The position numbers and the translations under genes are program-made. The notes beneath the pieces were generated by a model, which saw only the letters and a list, made by a program, of their open reading frames with translations, searched no databases and was not told the DNA's origin. A DNA stretch of 64,000 nt from Hydractinia symbiolongicarpus (lineage: Eukaryota; Cnidaria; Hydrozoa; Anthoathecata; Hydractiniidae), in contig NC_079886.1 in the NCBI RefSeq assembly GCF_029227915.1, positions 21,242,501 to 21,306,500 of the forward strand, written 5' to 3'. Numbering within the stretch: position 1 is the first letter of the stretch; each line of letters begins with the position of its first letter. This document shows, piece by piece, positions 34,159-49,100 of this stretch.

Positions 34159-37100
34159 CTAAACGAGTCAAACAATTGGAATTGTTAATTTTAGTTACCA
34201 GTTGTTAAATTAACATGGAGACGATGGGATAAATTTAAGGATAAATTTTATTTTTTTAATATTTGTTACACAACAATATGATTCTTTACTTTACAGAAAT
34301 TTGAAAGCCTGCTCATCTGCATACTAACAATAAATCATTATACATTATTACCCACAAAACAATAGTACTGATAAAGAATTATTACCTAAAGTCGAAGTCA
34401 CTACTAAACTGTCCTTTCAATTTCTGAAAAACAGGATCTTGTGCTGTTGCTTGTGCTCGTCGAGCTAGGGACTCCGAAGCAGCTGATGAAAATGTTTGCG
34501 ACACGTTCGATGCACTTTCGAAACCGATACCAAACGTACTTACAAGTTTTTTGACGAAACTCAACGTGCGAGGGGTGATTTGTGCACCGTTAACTATAAC
34601 ACGAAACACAGAATTCAAAATGATTTCCGGAAATTTATTTAAAGATTTGCCAAAAAAACTTGCCAAAATTAACCATACTAGGGATTTCCACTTACCGTCG
34701 CCTCGATGCTCGAAGGCTACTTGATAACATTTCGCTAAACCTTGTCGTAACTGTCGTAAAACATCTTCGTGCCAACATTCACGAAACCATACCATTTGAT
34801 CAACAATGCCCTCCAGGGCAGAGAGTAAAGTAGGATGTAAATCGCGAAGCATATGCATAATACGACTACACCTCCACATTTGTGGAGGAGCGCGTATTAA
34901 TCCACTTGAATCAGAGTGAGAGCTCGTGCTACCCGTCGTGGCTGTTGTTGTGGTGGTAGTAGTTGAAGCTGAAAAATGGTTAGCAGGTTAATTAAATACG
35001 ACTGAAATCACAAAAAAGAGATTATCTTTTCAACGCTTTAATTAACATAATTTTCGCCCAGATTTTTAGGTGTAAACAGTAACGTACAAGAGTTTGATAA
35101 CCGGCAACAAATTTCTTTTACTTACTCATGGAACCAGTTGCACCATTATTAGACGATGAAGTGGATGAACTACTGGTAGTTGACGCCGCAGTGGAGGCGG
35201 TTGTAGCGGTACCTGCCGTGGAAGACACAGTTGGCACTGACACGGTTGTTGGTTTACCTTGCGTGAGAATCGCCGCGTTTGAGGTGAACGGTTTGCTCGC
35301 TTGAAACTTCAAGGTGTTAGAGTGAGTGGTTGTTGATGTATCTGTTGATGATGTTGCAAGCTAAAAGATTTAAGCAAAAAATATTTATTTTTCCTTCGAC
35401 GCATCTTTTTTTTTCAATAAGTCTACCTGTGTAAATAAATCAAACTAACTTCTACACCACTTTTGGTGGCATACAACATGTCCAAACAACACGCTCAATA
35501 ATTATAAAATTTATCATAAAAAACATTAATCTGTAATAACAAGTGAATCACCCATAACTAAGTAAGCGAAATCAAAACAAAACAGTAATGGACAGGCTGT
35601 TGTCTATAATCCAAACAGTAGCAGAATCATATGAGTTTTTTGGTCAAAATTAATCATTACAAAATGTGATCTTACTTTCGCAGCAATACTAGCTGGAGTA
35701 GGAACATTATTGGTACCAGATCCTGACGCATTATTAGTAGCGCCGCTCGTTGATGGCCCAGCATCCGCACCTTTGGCTTTCGCATCATCATTCTTTTGAG
35801 ATGGTGTTGACGATGCTGAAGATGATGTGGTAGAATTTGACGGCGACGATTTACCACTATGAACCAAGCCCAGCTTGTATTTCTCACGTTGTTCTATTTT
35901 TAGAGTAAGATAAAGCGTACGGATTGGGAAGTAGACTGCTTGTGGAAACACCCGACCAATCGAGAAAATTAAATTCAGGACGCGCTGTCCTTCTTTTCGG
36001 ACTAAACAAGTCAACAATTGCGGTATCCATGGCAACCAATGAGCCGGATGAACACCGATGCAATATTTCTCCAATGTGTCAGCTAAAGTTGCTTTCTCGT
36101 CGTCGTACGTCAGCAACCATAGCGACCGCGCTAAATACTTTCTACATTTTGCTTCGTGGTTGCTTCGACAAGCGTGCAGGTAACATATTAAAGCGTACAC
36201 TCCTAACGTAATGTTTCTCTCGCTAACGAAAAGATTGTCTAAATAATCACCCCATAAGGCCCATGCTTTGACTAATGTGTCATGCATTTGGACTGCTTCA
36301 GAGAACGCTTTATTCGCATCATCTGACCGACCAACTTGCGCTAAAAACATCCCCTTTAATGCAAAAAACTCTGCCGTCATTTCTTTTGTAAAATATCGTA
36401 GGTTTGTTGACTCGATTACCTCCAGTCCTTCCTGGAGCTCTTGTTTACCCATTACACCTGAAAAACCAAACACGATTTTAACGAATATTAGAGTGTAAAG
36501 ACTTCAATTAGCTTAATAGAAGAGAAAAAATAAACAAAAAAGTACAAATTGTAATAAGCATTGAAAAATCTTATTAAGCCTCAGAAACAAACGAAAAAAT
36601 AAAATAATTATAGCTTTACCTGCCATTTGTAAATAGCATTTTACTTGCTGGCGAATTTTTTGAAAGCAGTCAACGATAGGTACGCTAGGTATAGTATGAA
36701 TCCGACTAAGCGAGTCCAAGCAAACACCAGTGAGACCATGCTTTCTTGCGATGTAACCATAATAAATAATTGACCAAGCTGAAGCGTGTACACCTATGTA
36801 AAATACGGAACGTGTACACCTATGTGAAATACGGAACGTGAACACCTATGTAAAATACGGAATGAAATAATAAAAAGAAAATTTTGATTTGAGAAGAAAA
36901 TAAAGAATTTTGAAGGTATTAGTAATTCCTTTGAAGTCAGCTCTTCTTGAAAGATACATTTAAAAAAAATTTATACATCAAAGACAAAATTTCTTTTAAT
37001 TTTCCTATAAAAAACTCTAAACATTTTAAAGGACATTTCCCCAATTTTTATATACTCTAAAGAAGCTATTTTAAAATAAAGTGCAGGCGTGACCATCCTG

Positions 37101-40100
37101 CAAAGAGGAGCAACCTACCTAACATAGCATGATTATTCGATTGTGTTTCATTTGCCATTTGGCTAGACAGATTTTCATACGCCGCCACAATGGCTTGATA
37201 GTGGTGATGTCTCCACATAAAAATATCTGACCAATGAACTAAATCATCGCATTGAAGCGGCAATCGGTTACGCCATGTCTTCACAGTCGCCTTCATGTCA
37301 TGCAAGCTCGACATGCGACCAATTGTTTGCTGCTGCAGTCCCATGTGCAGTTGAGAAGCTTCTTGCAGTTCAATAATCTGCTGTGCAGCCCGCAGAATAC
37401 CTGTGTGCATAGTAGACACAATTTGGGGTAGCTTCCGCCACTGTCTTATAGCTTGAGTGGAAGCAGTGTCGACAAGTTTTTCAACGTTGTTAAAATTTTG
37501 ATCTTCTGGATGACAGATGGTAAGGTAGCCTCGGTATAGCGTGAGTTGGTAAGCAAGGGCTTCTGGAAAACTAACCTCAACCTGAAATATAGAAAAGCAG
37601 AAAAGCAAATGTATCATCCGTACTTTTACATCTGAACTCCACCATACATAACACAACCTACTGCGTGTTTAGCAGGTTCTTTTTTTTTAACTCTTAGCAT
37701 CGTTTAAGGTAACCACGTTTTATCAAGGTAAGAGTAACGTAAGTGCAAACCTGAGTTAGAGATTCTTTCATTACTTGCCAATCAGGAATCCTCCAAGCGC
37801 TCTCTAGAATAATAAACGGATTCGATTGTGCTTTTGTTTTTCCGAATTCAATCAAAATATCCCATTGTCCTAACTCCTTAGCACAGCGCATCCACCTATC
37901 TTCCCACAGCTGATACTCAGATAACAATCTCGGATCCAGTTTTCCACTATTACTATGGTCGCGTGCCTTTGTCATGGCTCCTTCGTACGAGGTTTGCGCA
38001 AGCTCAAATAGACCTTGTTGTTCATAAGACAAAGCTGTAATAGTTTCTTGAAAGCGAGCTTTTCTCTGCCACAAACCAGCCGCCATGTCGTCTTCACTTA
38101 ACTGTTCGTACATCTCTGCTAGTGAATCAAAAGTTTCTTGTATCGGAAGCTCAGATACTTCATCATCGTACAAACCTAAAAACAAAAACAAATTCCCAAC
38201 GTAAACAAAAATACAAAAATTTTCCCAACGAACTAAAATGGTTTAAGACATAACTCTATGTTTGCTCGGGCTAGTCCACATATACATTGATATACATTGT
38301 TTAACTTCCGCAACGTAAGAACCACGCGCAAATCAGATACGAAATAAAAAATGTAAACAGTTACCAAAATCCAGCCAGGGTTGTTGAATTGGTAGTTGTG
38401 GATTGACAGATACCATGTCATCACAAGCTACCGCCATGTTCTCCAACAGTAACGCTGCTAGATGCCACAAATTGTGAGTCTTTCCCAGATACTTTAACAC
38501 GGAAGGGCGGACAGGTATAGACGGATCACAACGCGACATGCCTTCCACTAATGTGTTTATTGCACTTCGATAACCTTCTGTCTGTGCTAAGTGGCTGCCA
38601 CTACACAAGAACGGACCAAGCTCCCCAGACAATACCATATGCTGTTTCTCTTCTAATAGGTCCCAAATATGTGGAAACATTTCCACCCAAATCTTGTGTG
38701 CAAGTATTGTGCTGCGATGTGACAGCTGAGAGACAGCACGAACAAATGGTCCTACTTTAATGTCATGTAATTTCTTCAAGAACATACCATGTTTGCTGGA
38801 TAATTGTTCGAGCAATGGTTCCCACTCGGCTTCTTTAGTTGTCTCCAGTGTATCGTCGGTAATTGTTTTCAATTTCTCTAAGATTTCTTTCTCGTCTTTA
38901 GCAAGCGCAAAAAATTTGGGTAAAAACACCTCAGTGCTCTCTTTAAAGTCGTCTGTCTCCATGGGAGTGACGTCTTCGTCAACAGGTTCAACTTTGATTT
39001 TCATGTCAGCAAAAGAGTTGCTCGTATTGGATTTCTGCTCGTCAACAACTTTACTCATCTTTTTTAATATCTCCTTTGCATTGGCGTGTTTTGACTGGCG
39101 AATAACAGACAAACATGACGGCAGCCGACTGTACACACTATTACACACCATCATGCGATCCAACTGAACAACATTGAGAAGTAACTCTAAACATTGCTTG
39201 ATCCAGTAATGGTTACCCATATGTTCCCAGTTTTGCGTTGATATTATATACATAAGACGATCGTATATACGCTTCTTCATACTTTTGTCGAATATATCCA
39301 TAAATTTCATGCGAATGCTTGGACTGACGCTATGCAAACCAGCAAGGAAAGCAGGCTCCAATCGTGCAGTTAATTCGCTACCACTTAGTGCCTTGTCACT
39401 AAAAGAAAAACAAAGTAATAGAGAGTAAGGAATAATTTGCTAAACAGGATAGTTCATTCTTTTTTAAGCATAGAGTCGACTTTTGTTGTCGCGTCTCTTT
39501 ACTGTTTAAAATACATAAACTGCCTCTCCACTCTGATCTTCTTGACAGGTTCGGCGTGAGCGTAGAACTAAACAACAATGTCACATACCGATACACGTAA
39601 TTGACAATTTCTAAGAACTGTGCGTGCAATTCCATGTCATCAGCAAACCTCTTCTCAAAGTTCAACATCATCCTGTACAGTAGCAACGACTTCTCCCTGA
39701 TGGACGGAATGTTGTTTTGGTTTTGCGACGTCTGTGAAAACACGAAAGTTGATATACAATGGGGTAGTATTTAAAGTTGAAGTGTGCTGTTTTGGTTCAG
39801 ACACATCATTATTTCTCAAAAGTTCTGTTTTTTTTTTACAATATCATTTATTAGATATAAAGGCAAATTTAATTTTCTATAACATCATATAAATATAAAA
39901 TTAAATTTTTTGTCCTAGTAGCCATAAATCTACATTTTTGTTTTTCACTAAAACGTCCGAAATTCCCTTCGCTTTTTTTCAATACGTCATATTTTTTATT
40001 CAGATTTACGGCTACCTGGAAACAAATTAAATTTCATGAATGAACCACTACAGTACATTTAACTGAAATTTTTATAGTTTCAAAACTTAATGGTAACACT

Positions 40101-43100
40101 TTTTACTTATTCAAAAAAATAAAAAATAAACTCAATCATCTTAAAGTTACGCCACCACACATCCAAAAAGAAGGCTAACTTACAATTTTCGTTCTAACCC
40201 ATTCATCCACCATCTTGATCATGGCTTTTAGTAATTTCGATTCCGGCGATTTCTCAATCAAGGTTGTCAAAATGGTCAGAAAAACCTTTCTCATATCACC
40301 ATGCATGGCAGCCAGTCTTGTTTTAGCTAACTCCAACGAACTAATCAATAAATCAGTCAATCCACCACTTTCACCACTTTGACCTGTCACGTGGTCTTTC
40401 TGCATTTTTTGGATGGCTTTCATGAAGTGAATGAGAAATTTGTCCAGATAGTTTGGACTGTTTGTACAAGCTGCCTTTAACAACATCACTGGTCCATACA
40501 AAGCAGTGGTTGACGAATTCGTTTCAAAGTTGACTAATCCTTCATAAACTGTACTTCCTATGTTATTGTACAAATTTTCCAGATCTTCTGTTTTGTTGCC
40601 GTGGATACCAGATTCGATTGGAAAGAGGCTGAGTAATTTCTGCAGCATAGTATGAACACCCTTGACGACTTTCGCATTTTGACACGAGATGCAAACTATA
40701 ATTCCACGTTGAAGAGGTTTAAAAATAGCCAGTAAATCCTGTTTGTTACGTACGGTACATAAGTAGGAGAGAATTTCTAACGCCATGCACACGTTTGCAA
40801 AGTTGGCGTTGGCTTGGTCAAGCAAGAGAAACAATTTATCCAGCCATGTGACACGCAGTTCAGCATTGGGCCAACAGTTTGGTTTTAGACACGATTGGAG
40901 TAACTTGAAGCAACGTTTGGATAAAGCTTCGCCAGGCGAGTTAGTAGTAGAAGATTGTTCGTTCACTTGACAAGCAACTCGAAATAAGAAATTGCAGACT
41001 GCATCCACGATAACTTTCTCAAAAGCAGTTTTGAGGGGTTCTCCCTTTTCATTTGTTCCCCTTTGAAACTGAAATAGAGGTAATAAAATAACACAAAGAT
41101 GGTACTATAAAAACACCAGAAAAAAACAAACAAAAACAAAAACTATACCTGACCAGTACTCCCACGTGGTCGTTTATTCGAACCATTATCAGCACCATCA
41201 GTGACTGAACGTTTTATGCCAACGACAGTGGTAGGCGACTCCGATGTATCTTCTTCTTTGAACCTTCTCTTCTCCCATTCACTGATAACCTCCGCAAGAT
41301 CAACTGCCAGTTTGCGATGTTCAATAGTTGCGCTTTGTGTAAAACCCAGACGTTGCATAGAGTTGATCATGTGTTGTACAAGGTCCATACGCACTGGGTA
41401 GTACACAGAATGGTGACGAACAAGCAAGTGCCTAAATAGAAAACACAATTTCGTCCCTAAGTGTTCTATAAGATTGAGATGTAACAAAAGAGTTATTGTG
41501 TAACATCAATAATATGATTATGCGAAAATAGACTGTCAAATCTGTCAAAAACAAATCTGACAATTGTGAGTCGTCCTGCTTTTTTATATTTTACAATTAT
41601 GCAAACACACATACGCTCTTCAACATTTCAAGCACACAACGTATAACTTACAGAACATGGACCAGCTGACTTAATGTATGTCCTTCCTCCACAATGATTT
41701 TCTTTGTCCAATGTGACAACATGGTGTACCCATCCTCCATACGGCTTGGCAACACTGGAGTAAGTATGTCAAGACCTTGGCGAACAATAGTACGTGCTTC
41801 CTGTCCATGAGCTTTCAGTAAACCATGGAAAACCTGAAAAAGTATCATGAAATACCAGTACATGCAAAAGGAAAAACAAACAGAAATTCCCAAGCCATCA
41901 TGGCATCTTTTAGTATTTATAAGGAAAAAAAGAATATTCGTTCCCCCAGCTATAAGTAACAAAATTCGTGTTACCGACAATAATTTTATTTCTCTGAACG
42001 GCCAAAGCTCTTGAGAATATACGAACCTGTAAAACAAATTTCTTGTGAATGGCAAACTTAATAATGATATGCGCTTGAAGGTAGAAGCCATGATATTTTG
42101 TAGCTGGATCCACACATTGTTTAGATAACAAACATGGCCAAGCAAATATATACAATCTCTTCAGTTTCGTCCCTTGCTTCCTGTTGGCTGCGTCGTGAAC
42201 GTGAGCTCCAGCGTGTTCAACCAGAAGTGCAGAAAATTGGAGAAGTAAAATACGAACAGAATCCTGAAAAGAAAAGGAAATCATTGTACTTCATTCTAGA
42301 ACTGAACAAACTAATCCACCAATCAGAAAAATCTTAGAATACTAAAAGTAGATAAGTAAAATACAGGGTTGGCACTCATGTTGCAACTAATTTTTTAAGA
42401 TTATAGGAGCTACAATGTTAGTTAATTCAAAGTGTAAACAAACTCATCAAACTTTCTTGTGCAATCTAAATCTTTTTTTTATATCTTACTATTCAGTTCA
42501 CAGTCCATAAATTGTTGTGAAAAAAAATTTAAGCTAGCTGGTTAAACATAGCAAATCATAGCAGTTCATCAAAAAATTTAAGCTAGCTGGTTAAACATAG
42601 CAAATCATAGCAGTGCATCAAAAAATTTAAGCTAGCTGGTTAAACATAGCAAATCATAGCAGTGCATCAAAAAATTTAAGCTAGCTGGTTAAACATAGCA
42701 AATCATAGCAGTGCATCAAAAAATTTAAGCTAGCTGGTTAAACATAGCAAATCATAGCAGTGCATCAAAAAATTTAAGCTAGCTGGTTAAACATAGCAAA
42801 TCATAGCAGTGCATCAAAAAATTTAAGCTAGCTGGTTAAACATAGCAAATCATAGCAGTGCATCAAAAAATTTAAGCTAGCTGGTTAAACATAGCAAATC
42901 ATAGCAGTGCATCAAAAAATTTAAGCTAGCTGGTTAAACATAGCAAATCATAGCAGTGCATCACAAACTGTATCATTATGGCAAACCTTTGATTTCACAA
43001 TTATACTTACGCTAGTTGCTGATGGTTCAGTATCAATGACTTTATTTACAAACACACTAATCACATTAGTGGGGCTATCATGTTCTGGGTCAGGGGGACC

Positions 43101-46100
43101 TCCAATAATTTCATTCGTTTGTCCTTGTTTGAAGCTTTCCTCAAACATTGGGATAATAACGTGTTGCAAGATCATGGCTTTTAGGTCTTGATTATAAGTT
43201 TGATCTTGAAAACAGTCTACAAATTTGAAAAACACTTTTCGTTTCTCCTCCACGGTGTAGTTCTAAAGACAATTCATAGAATAGCTGAAAACTTTTTCAA
43301 TCCATGGCATATTCAAGAAAACAACCTCACTGCTCAAACAAGGATTTAAAATTAAAAACGGTCAAGAATAAACATAGTCCATCAATTTCATGGAGCCATC
43401 CAATCAGGTGAAAAGAAAGCAAAAAAGGGAAGAAAAATTTGGTATTAATAACATTGGTAACATGTTGTTAATTAAAAGGCAAAGATGTTTAAAAATTGCT
43501 TCTCACCTTACAGACATCTTCGAGAAAGTTTTTTAAGAAATGAAAGCTTGGTATCGAGCGTATAGTGTATACTTTTAACAGCTGAAACAACACATCTATT
43601 TCACCAGGTTTATTTTGAGCATATGAAAGTAAACACTTTGCAAGAAGTTTAATCTCTCGCCAATACGTATTGCTGTTACTATTTCCATTCTTTGATTTCT
43701 CAAACAACGGGTGACTGTTCCATATGCGACACAGATGCGTCACCAACACCGGCTGGTGTGTCAGCCATTCTTTATTGAATTTGACAAGAGTTCGAATAAT
43801 GAGGCATCCTTGAAATTGAAGTGCTTGTCGTTTTTGAATCATTGCATTTTGATCATCCTGAACCTGCAAACACAGTGTTAAAAATGCTTAGTAAATTTGC
43901 ATTGAAATATCTATGTGCATTAATTGGTCACAAAACTTTCTATCCGATGTTTTCTATTTTTAACAATTGTGAAAATCACCTTCAATAATAAAAAGAAAGG
44001 ACAAAAAGAAGACGAACCTGAGTTTGGTTATGGTTGATTATGAAGGTGCTATTCACCAACTTTACACCGCTTCCTTCTAGAGAAGTGCGCAATGATTTTG
44101 TGTCTTTCCGTTTCAATACACACACAAATAACCTATTTACAAGGGGATCTGATATGTTTGCAAGAAAGAAGTCAACGGTATGCTGTGGATAATGTAACAA
44201 GAAATCAATAAGTGGTTTTCGGAAAGGACTTCCAATCTCCAGGACTAGAGCTCTCTCTGTTTTGACTGTCAAGGTAATGAGTGGTTCAATCAACTTCGAA
44301 GAAGCAGCTGGAACCAAATGAAACATATTCATGATAGCACTGCATATTTTGATTTCATCAGTGCTTCGTACAGCAGGCTTTAATTGCTGTTGATTTTGAG
44401 TATTAGACGTTGAAATAGCTGTCTCCATCCATCTTCGTAAATGTGCAAGCAACTGCTCACACAGTTTCTCGTTAAACAGTTCTGGAAACAACTCCATAAA
44501 GCATGTTAATTTCTAAACAGAATGATACAACTAATGATTTTGAAGCTTTTAAAAGAAAGAGCTCATTACAATACCTGAGTGTGAATAGTAACAGGTTCAG
44601 TAACAATTTATCACATACCTATTTTACATTAAAAGGTTTATATTTAAAATTTTTGTTTGTTCCTACTCATGTGATTTTATAAATACAGAATTAAAAAAAA
44701 TAATAAATATAGTTTTAATTAAATAGAAATCCCACAAATGAATTTGGAGTGACAAGAGCTTAACAATACCTGTAAAACACTCATATTCAAACTTCGATAA
44801 TCTCCTAACATCAGCAGAAGCGGTCTAATATTAACAGACACAAGTTCTTTGACAGATTCTAAAGCTCCTCCTTTGATGAACTTTTGCATGTTTTCTTTGC
44901 CTGCTTGCATAACTTCTGCGCTGGAGGAATTAATAGCCTTTACCAAAACATTGAAAATTTTTTCACGAGCTTGCACAATGTAATGACATGATGTCAGTGC
45001 AGCCAAAGCACTGACTCGTAGTTGAGAAAATGAGGTAACAGATTTGTAACATGGTAGTTTCATCAGAGTGTTATCGTCGGCTTCGCATAATGTGTACAGC
45101 TAAACAGAATACATGAAAAAGTAGGAAAATAGCTTAGTTAGGTTGGACTGAAGAATATTTGTCTACTGGTATTTGACCAGGTCTCAATAAAGTTTTTTCA
45201 ATCACACCAAAAAAAAAAACTATCCGAACTGCCGATTTAATTTGATTGTAAAGACAGATTTTAAAATAACCAAAATAAAATTATTTTCTGGAAGAGTGGG
45301 TCCTTGATAAAAGAGTCACATGAGTGTCAGCTAACAAGATTACTTTTAAGTTTGGGCTTATCAAAATCAGATTGGTAAGGTGTTAAGAAATAAAGCCAAC
45401 AGTTACTCAAGGAGTCTTTAAAAACAATTTTACAATATTTACCTCTGTAAAAAATACTTTATGTTCTACGATAGACAAATCCATTGTAAACAATCTTGGA
45501 GAAAGTGAAGTACAAAATGTGTTTCCATCCATTAAAGCTATCTGCGTATTCACAGGTTGATGTCTCAATAGGTGCTTCTTCGGTGGTATCATATCTTCTA
45601 ACAAGGATTTATGTGGTTCCATCAGCTCGTGAATAGTTTTGTTTGTGACAGATGACAACACATGTAATGAGTGTCTCGCCTACAAACAAATACAAAAAGT
45701 TTTACTTAATTGCTGGGCTTATAAGAACTACACTGTATAATATTAGGATTTCTAATATTAGTTACATTGTGCTTCGTCAAAATAATACACAATCTACAGA
45801 CTCCTAAACTCTTTAAGGGCGCAAAAGGCTTGTGTCATAATGCACATTTTTTTTGCAAACTCAGAACCACATAGCAAAGGCAGAAGTTGTTAAATTTTTC
45901 ACACACCCTATTTTAACAACAGGGACCACAAACTGCATTTTCCATTATACAAGGCAAATTATTTTAAATTACACACAAACAATTGTAGGTTGCTCACCAT
46001 CCAAAAAAATTTTTCAATTTCTGATATATTGATCTTATTTTACTGTAGCCATTTTACAGGATTGATTTGTAGGTCATACATAAAATTTTATTTTGTACAA

Positions 46101-49100
46101 TTAATTCATATATATATATGCATAGATTCGATGTCTATGGTGGCCTTGGGTATTAGGGGTATTAAGTTAGGAAGTGGTCTAGCTTAGTTACCACACACTG
46201 CTGCAGCTCAAAGAAATTTCAATAACATATGATTAGAAATAAGTTTGGGGCTTTTGTTGTAAGCATCATGTTGCACAAGATTGAAAACAAAAAGAATATC
46301 TTGACTATTTTTACAGGGTGGCTTTGTGAGGGTGGGTAATAAAAAATGGAGTTTCCTTAATTTCCGTAGCATTGGTCACATTTACCTAACTAAATTCATG
46401 TTGGTGAACACTAACCTGTTCGCGTACTGTGTGATTTGGTGATACAACTTCTCTCACCATATTTTGAACCACAATGGAAAAATATTGTTCACGTGATACA
46501 CTATTGTCTGTATCGGGTGCATTACATTTTCTCAGCAGGTCTTCTAAAATCCTTTTAGCAGATTCAACAGCTCCAGATGAAACCTTTTAAGAGTAGAGGA
46601 ATAATAATAGTACCATTTTAAATTTAGAAAATTCAAAAACATCAAAAAAAAAAAAAATAGTAAACAACTTTTTGTTTCAGGTCAGAAAAGCAGCAAGTTA
46701 AAAGTCGTTTTGAAATTCAAACTATAGTTTTAAAAATCAAAATTTACAAATGAAAGTCATCTCCATATTGGATTTTATTTGAAATATAATCTTGTCCCAA
46801 CATTTTCAATACGGTCCCACACAAAAGAATTGGATTCGATTAAGGAAGTACTCAAATTTTAACCCTCAAATATAAAAGACTAATTATAACACATTGAAGT
46901 TTAAAATATTCTTAGGATTATTCAAGGAAGAAAAAAAACTTTTTTTGAACGCAGAATAAGATAATTAAAAAAAAAATACGCTTCCAAACTAATTTGCAGA
47001 TTATTAAAAAAGCTTTGACACATGACATGAGGACAAAATTAATGAATAAAATTCACCTCATTTGTTAAATCCATCATAACAAACAAAAGTGCACTGATAA
47101 ACATCTGCTGATGCTCAACCACCCACTGAAGTGGCATCAAATTCATGAGAAATTCAATTGCTGAACAACCACCACTTTTTGCAAACCATGCGCGTTCATA
47201 ACAGCAACCACACAATTTTTCTAAACCATTTTAAACATTTTAATTAATACTGCTTTTTAAAAAACAATATATTTAGATTCCAGGGGTTGGTTTATTGCTT
47301 TACAAAATTCTTGCACTTGTGTAAATTATTATAATCTTTTTGCAAATTAATAACACACTTTATCAAGCAAAGTTTTGATAACAATAAAAATTTCTATCCA
47401 GAGAGGGGAACTCTTACATGTAGTAAAAGTAAAATTTTAGTTAACAAATTTGTAAGATTAGATTCTTGACAAAAAGATGAAATTCAATATTTATGTTGAG
47501 ATTTATGCATGACACCATACACCTCGGCTTTCAGTTATTCTATACAGTTGTCCATTACACATACAGTCATGATAATTTTTTGAAAATCTGCTAAAAATTG
47601 CATTTTTAATTGACTCATACTAAGTCACTAAAAAAATTCGCTTCACAACAATAAAAAGTAAAATTATCTTACCTGCCATATATTCAAAGAAAGGTAGCCT
47701 GACCGCATTTAGTTTATCCTGTATGATGATGTATGAAGTTTCGTACAAAATTGTAATCGCCAAATGTCCATATTTGCAAAGATCTTTGTCCTCATGTGAC
47801 ATAATGTCGGCAATCGAGTCAATAATAACATGGACATCCATACCAGCAATGCTAAAATATTAAAATGCACTAATAAAGAAATAAGGTTAAATAAGGTCAT
47901 AAGATTAAATACAATTTAATGTTATATCTTTTTTATATATATATTTGATATAAAATTAACAAGTTAATAAGTTTCAGTAAAAAGAGTCTTATTAGCATGT
48001 TCATAAATATAATGCGAAAAAAATTCATGTCACCTCTGCAGGTTCTATCTTATATTAAACTTACACACACCTAGTTTGTGGCTCTTGACAATATGAACCA
48101 GTTTGTTGAGTTATAACAAGTAATGCAAATTGTCGCAATATACCACAAGTAAATGGCAATGCATCTGCTTGTAATTCCTTTATTGATGCAGCAAAAAGCA
48201 TACTAGTCAACCCTTGTTGGAAAGTCTTTTTTGATTGTTCATCTGCACATGGTGCAACACAAGTTTTACCTATAAAATACAAAACAGTTATTCAGATATA
48301 GAACTTTTAGAACAAATTTTTTTGGTTTAAATGCAACAAAAATATCTTGATTGCTAATATATTCTGATTCAATTAAATCAAAGATACAGGGCCAGTATCA
48401 CATAAATCTCAAACTTGTATGCCCACTATGCAAGAGCTATACCTGATTTTGTGATGGTCTTTTTTCTGAATCCATCATCTTTTAGTAATAACTCAAACAG
48501 ATTTGTTGTATCTTCAACTGACATCGCTGCAACAATAAAATGCTTTGCTATTAACCATGCTTGTTCTCGGTAAAAGGGGATATTATCAACAGAGTAGTTG
48601 TTTTGTTGTGATGCAGGCAAGGTTGGAATCTGAGTCTTGAGGACAGAAACAGCTTTGTCAATAATAACAGCAACTGGCAAATTTATTGGCTCAGTAAGAT
48701 CTAGAAAATGTACAACCAAACATGGTCCAATATTTTCATTAACTTTATATGCCAGCTGTTGTGGCTGTTGCAACATTTTTCTTCCTCCTCCACCAAATTT
48801 GCCCAAAACCCGAAATGCAACATGTGCCATTGTTTCCATTGGGTTTCGTAAAGTTTTCCAAAGAGCTTGCATCAAGTCGGATTTAACAGGTTGAATGTGA
48901 TCATATAAAAAGTCTGGCTGCAGGTTATCCACACAAAGCTCTAATGTGCGTAAACCTTGACTAACGAGTGATTGTGATCCATTGAGTGCCGACACCAAAG
49001 GATCCATAAGCATTGGTAGGTATGGCAACAAGGAACTAAAAAAAACATATATTACTTTTACCATGGAAACTTTTATGACATCATGATTTTTTGGGAAGGG

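Noticed and set aside
38551-39167. Plus-strand frames opposite TRRAP exon 41
   Set aside because: These are antisense shadows of a long, well-conserved TRRAP exon.
41648-42145. 165-aa frame spanning a TRRAP intron
   Set aside because: It reads through the intron between exons 36 and 37; only the exon 37 part matches TRRAP.
42521-42965. Regular repeats that might suggest a CRISPR array
   Set aside because: The 49-bp units are contiguous and near-identical with no unique spacers, and the context is an animal intron.
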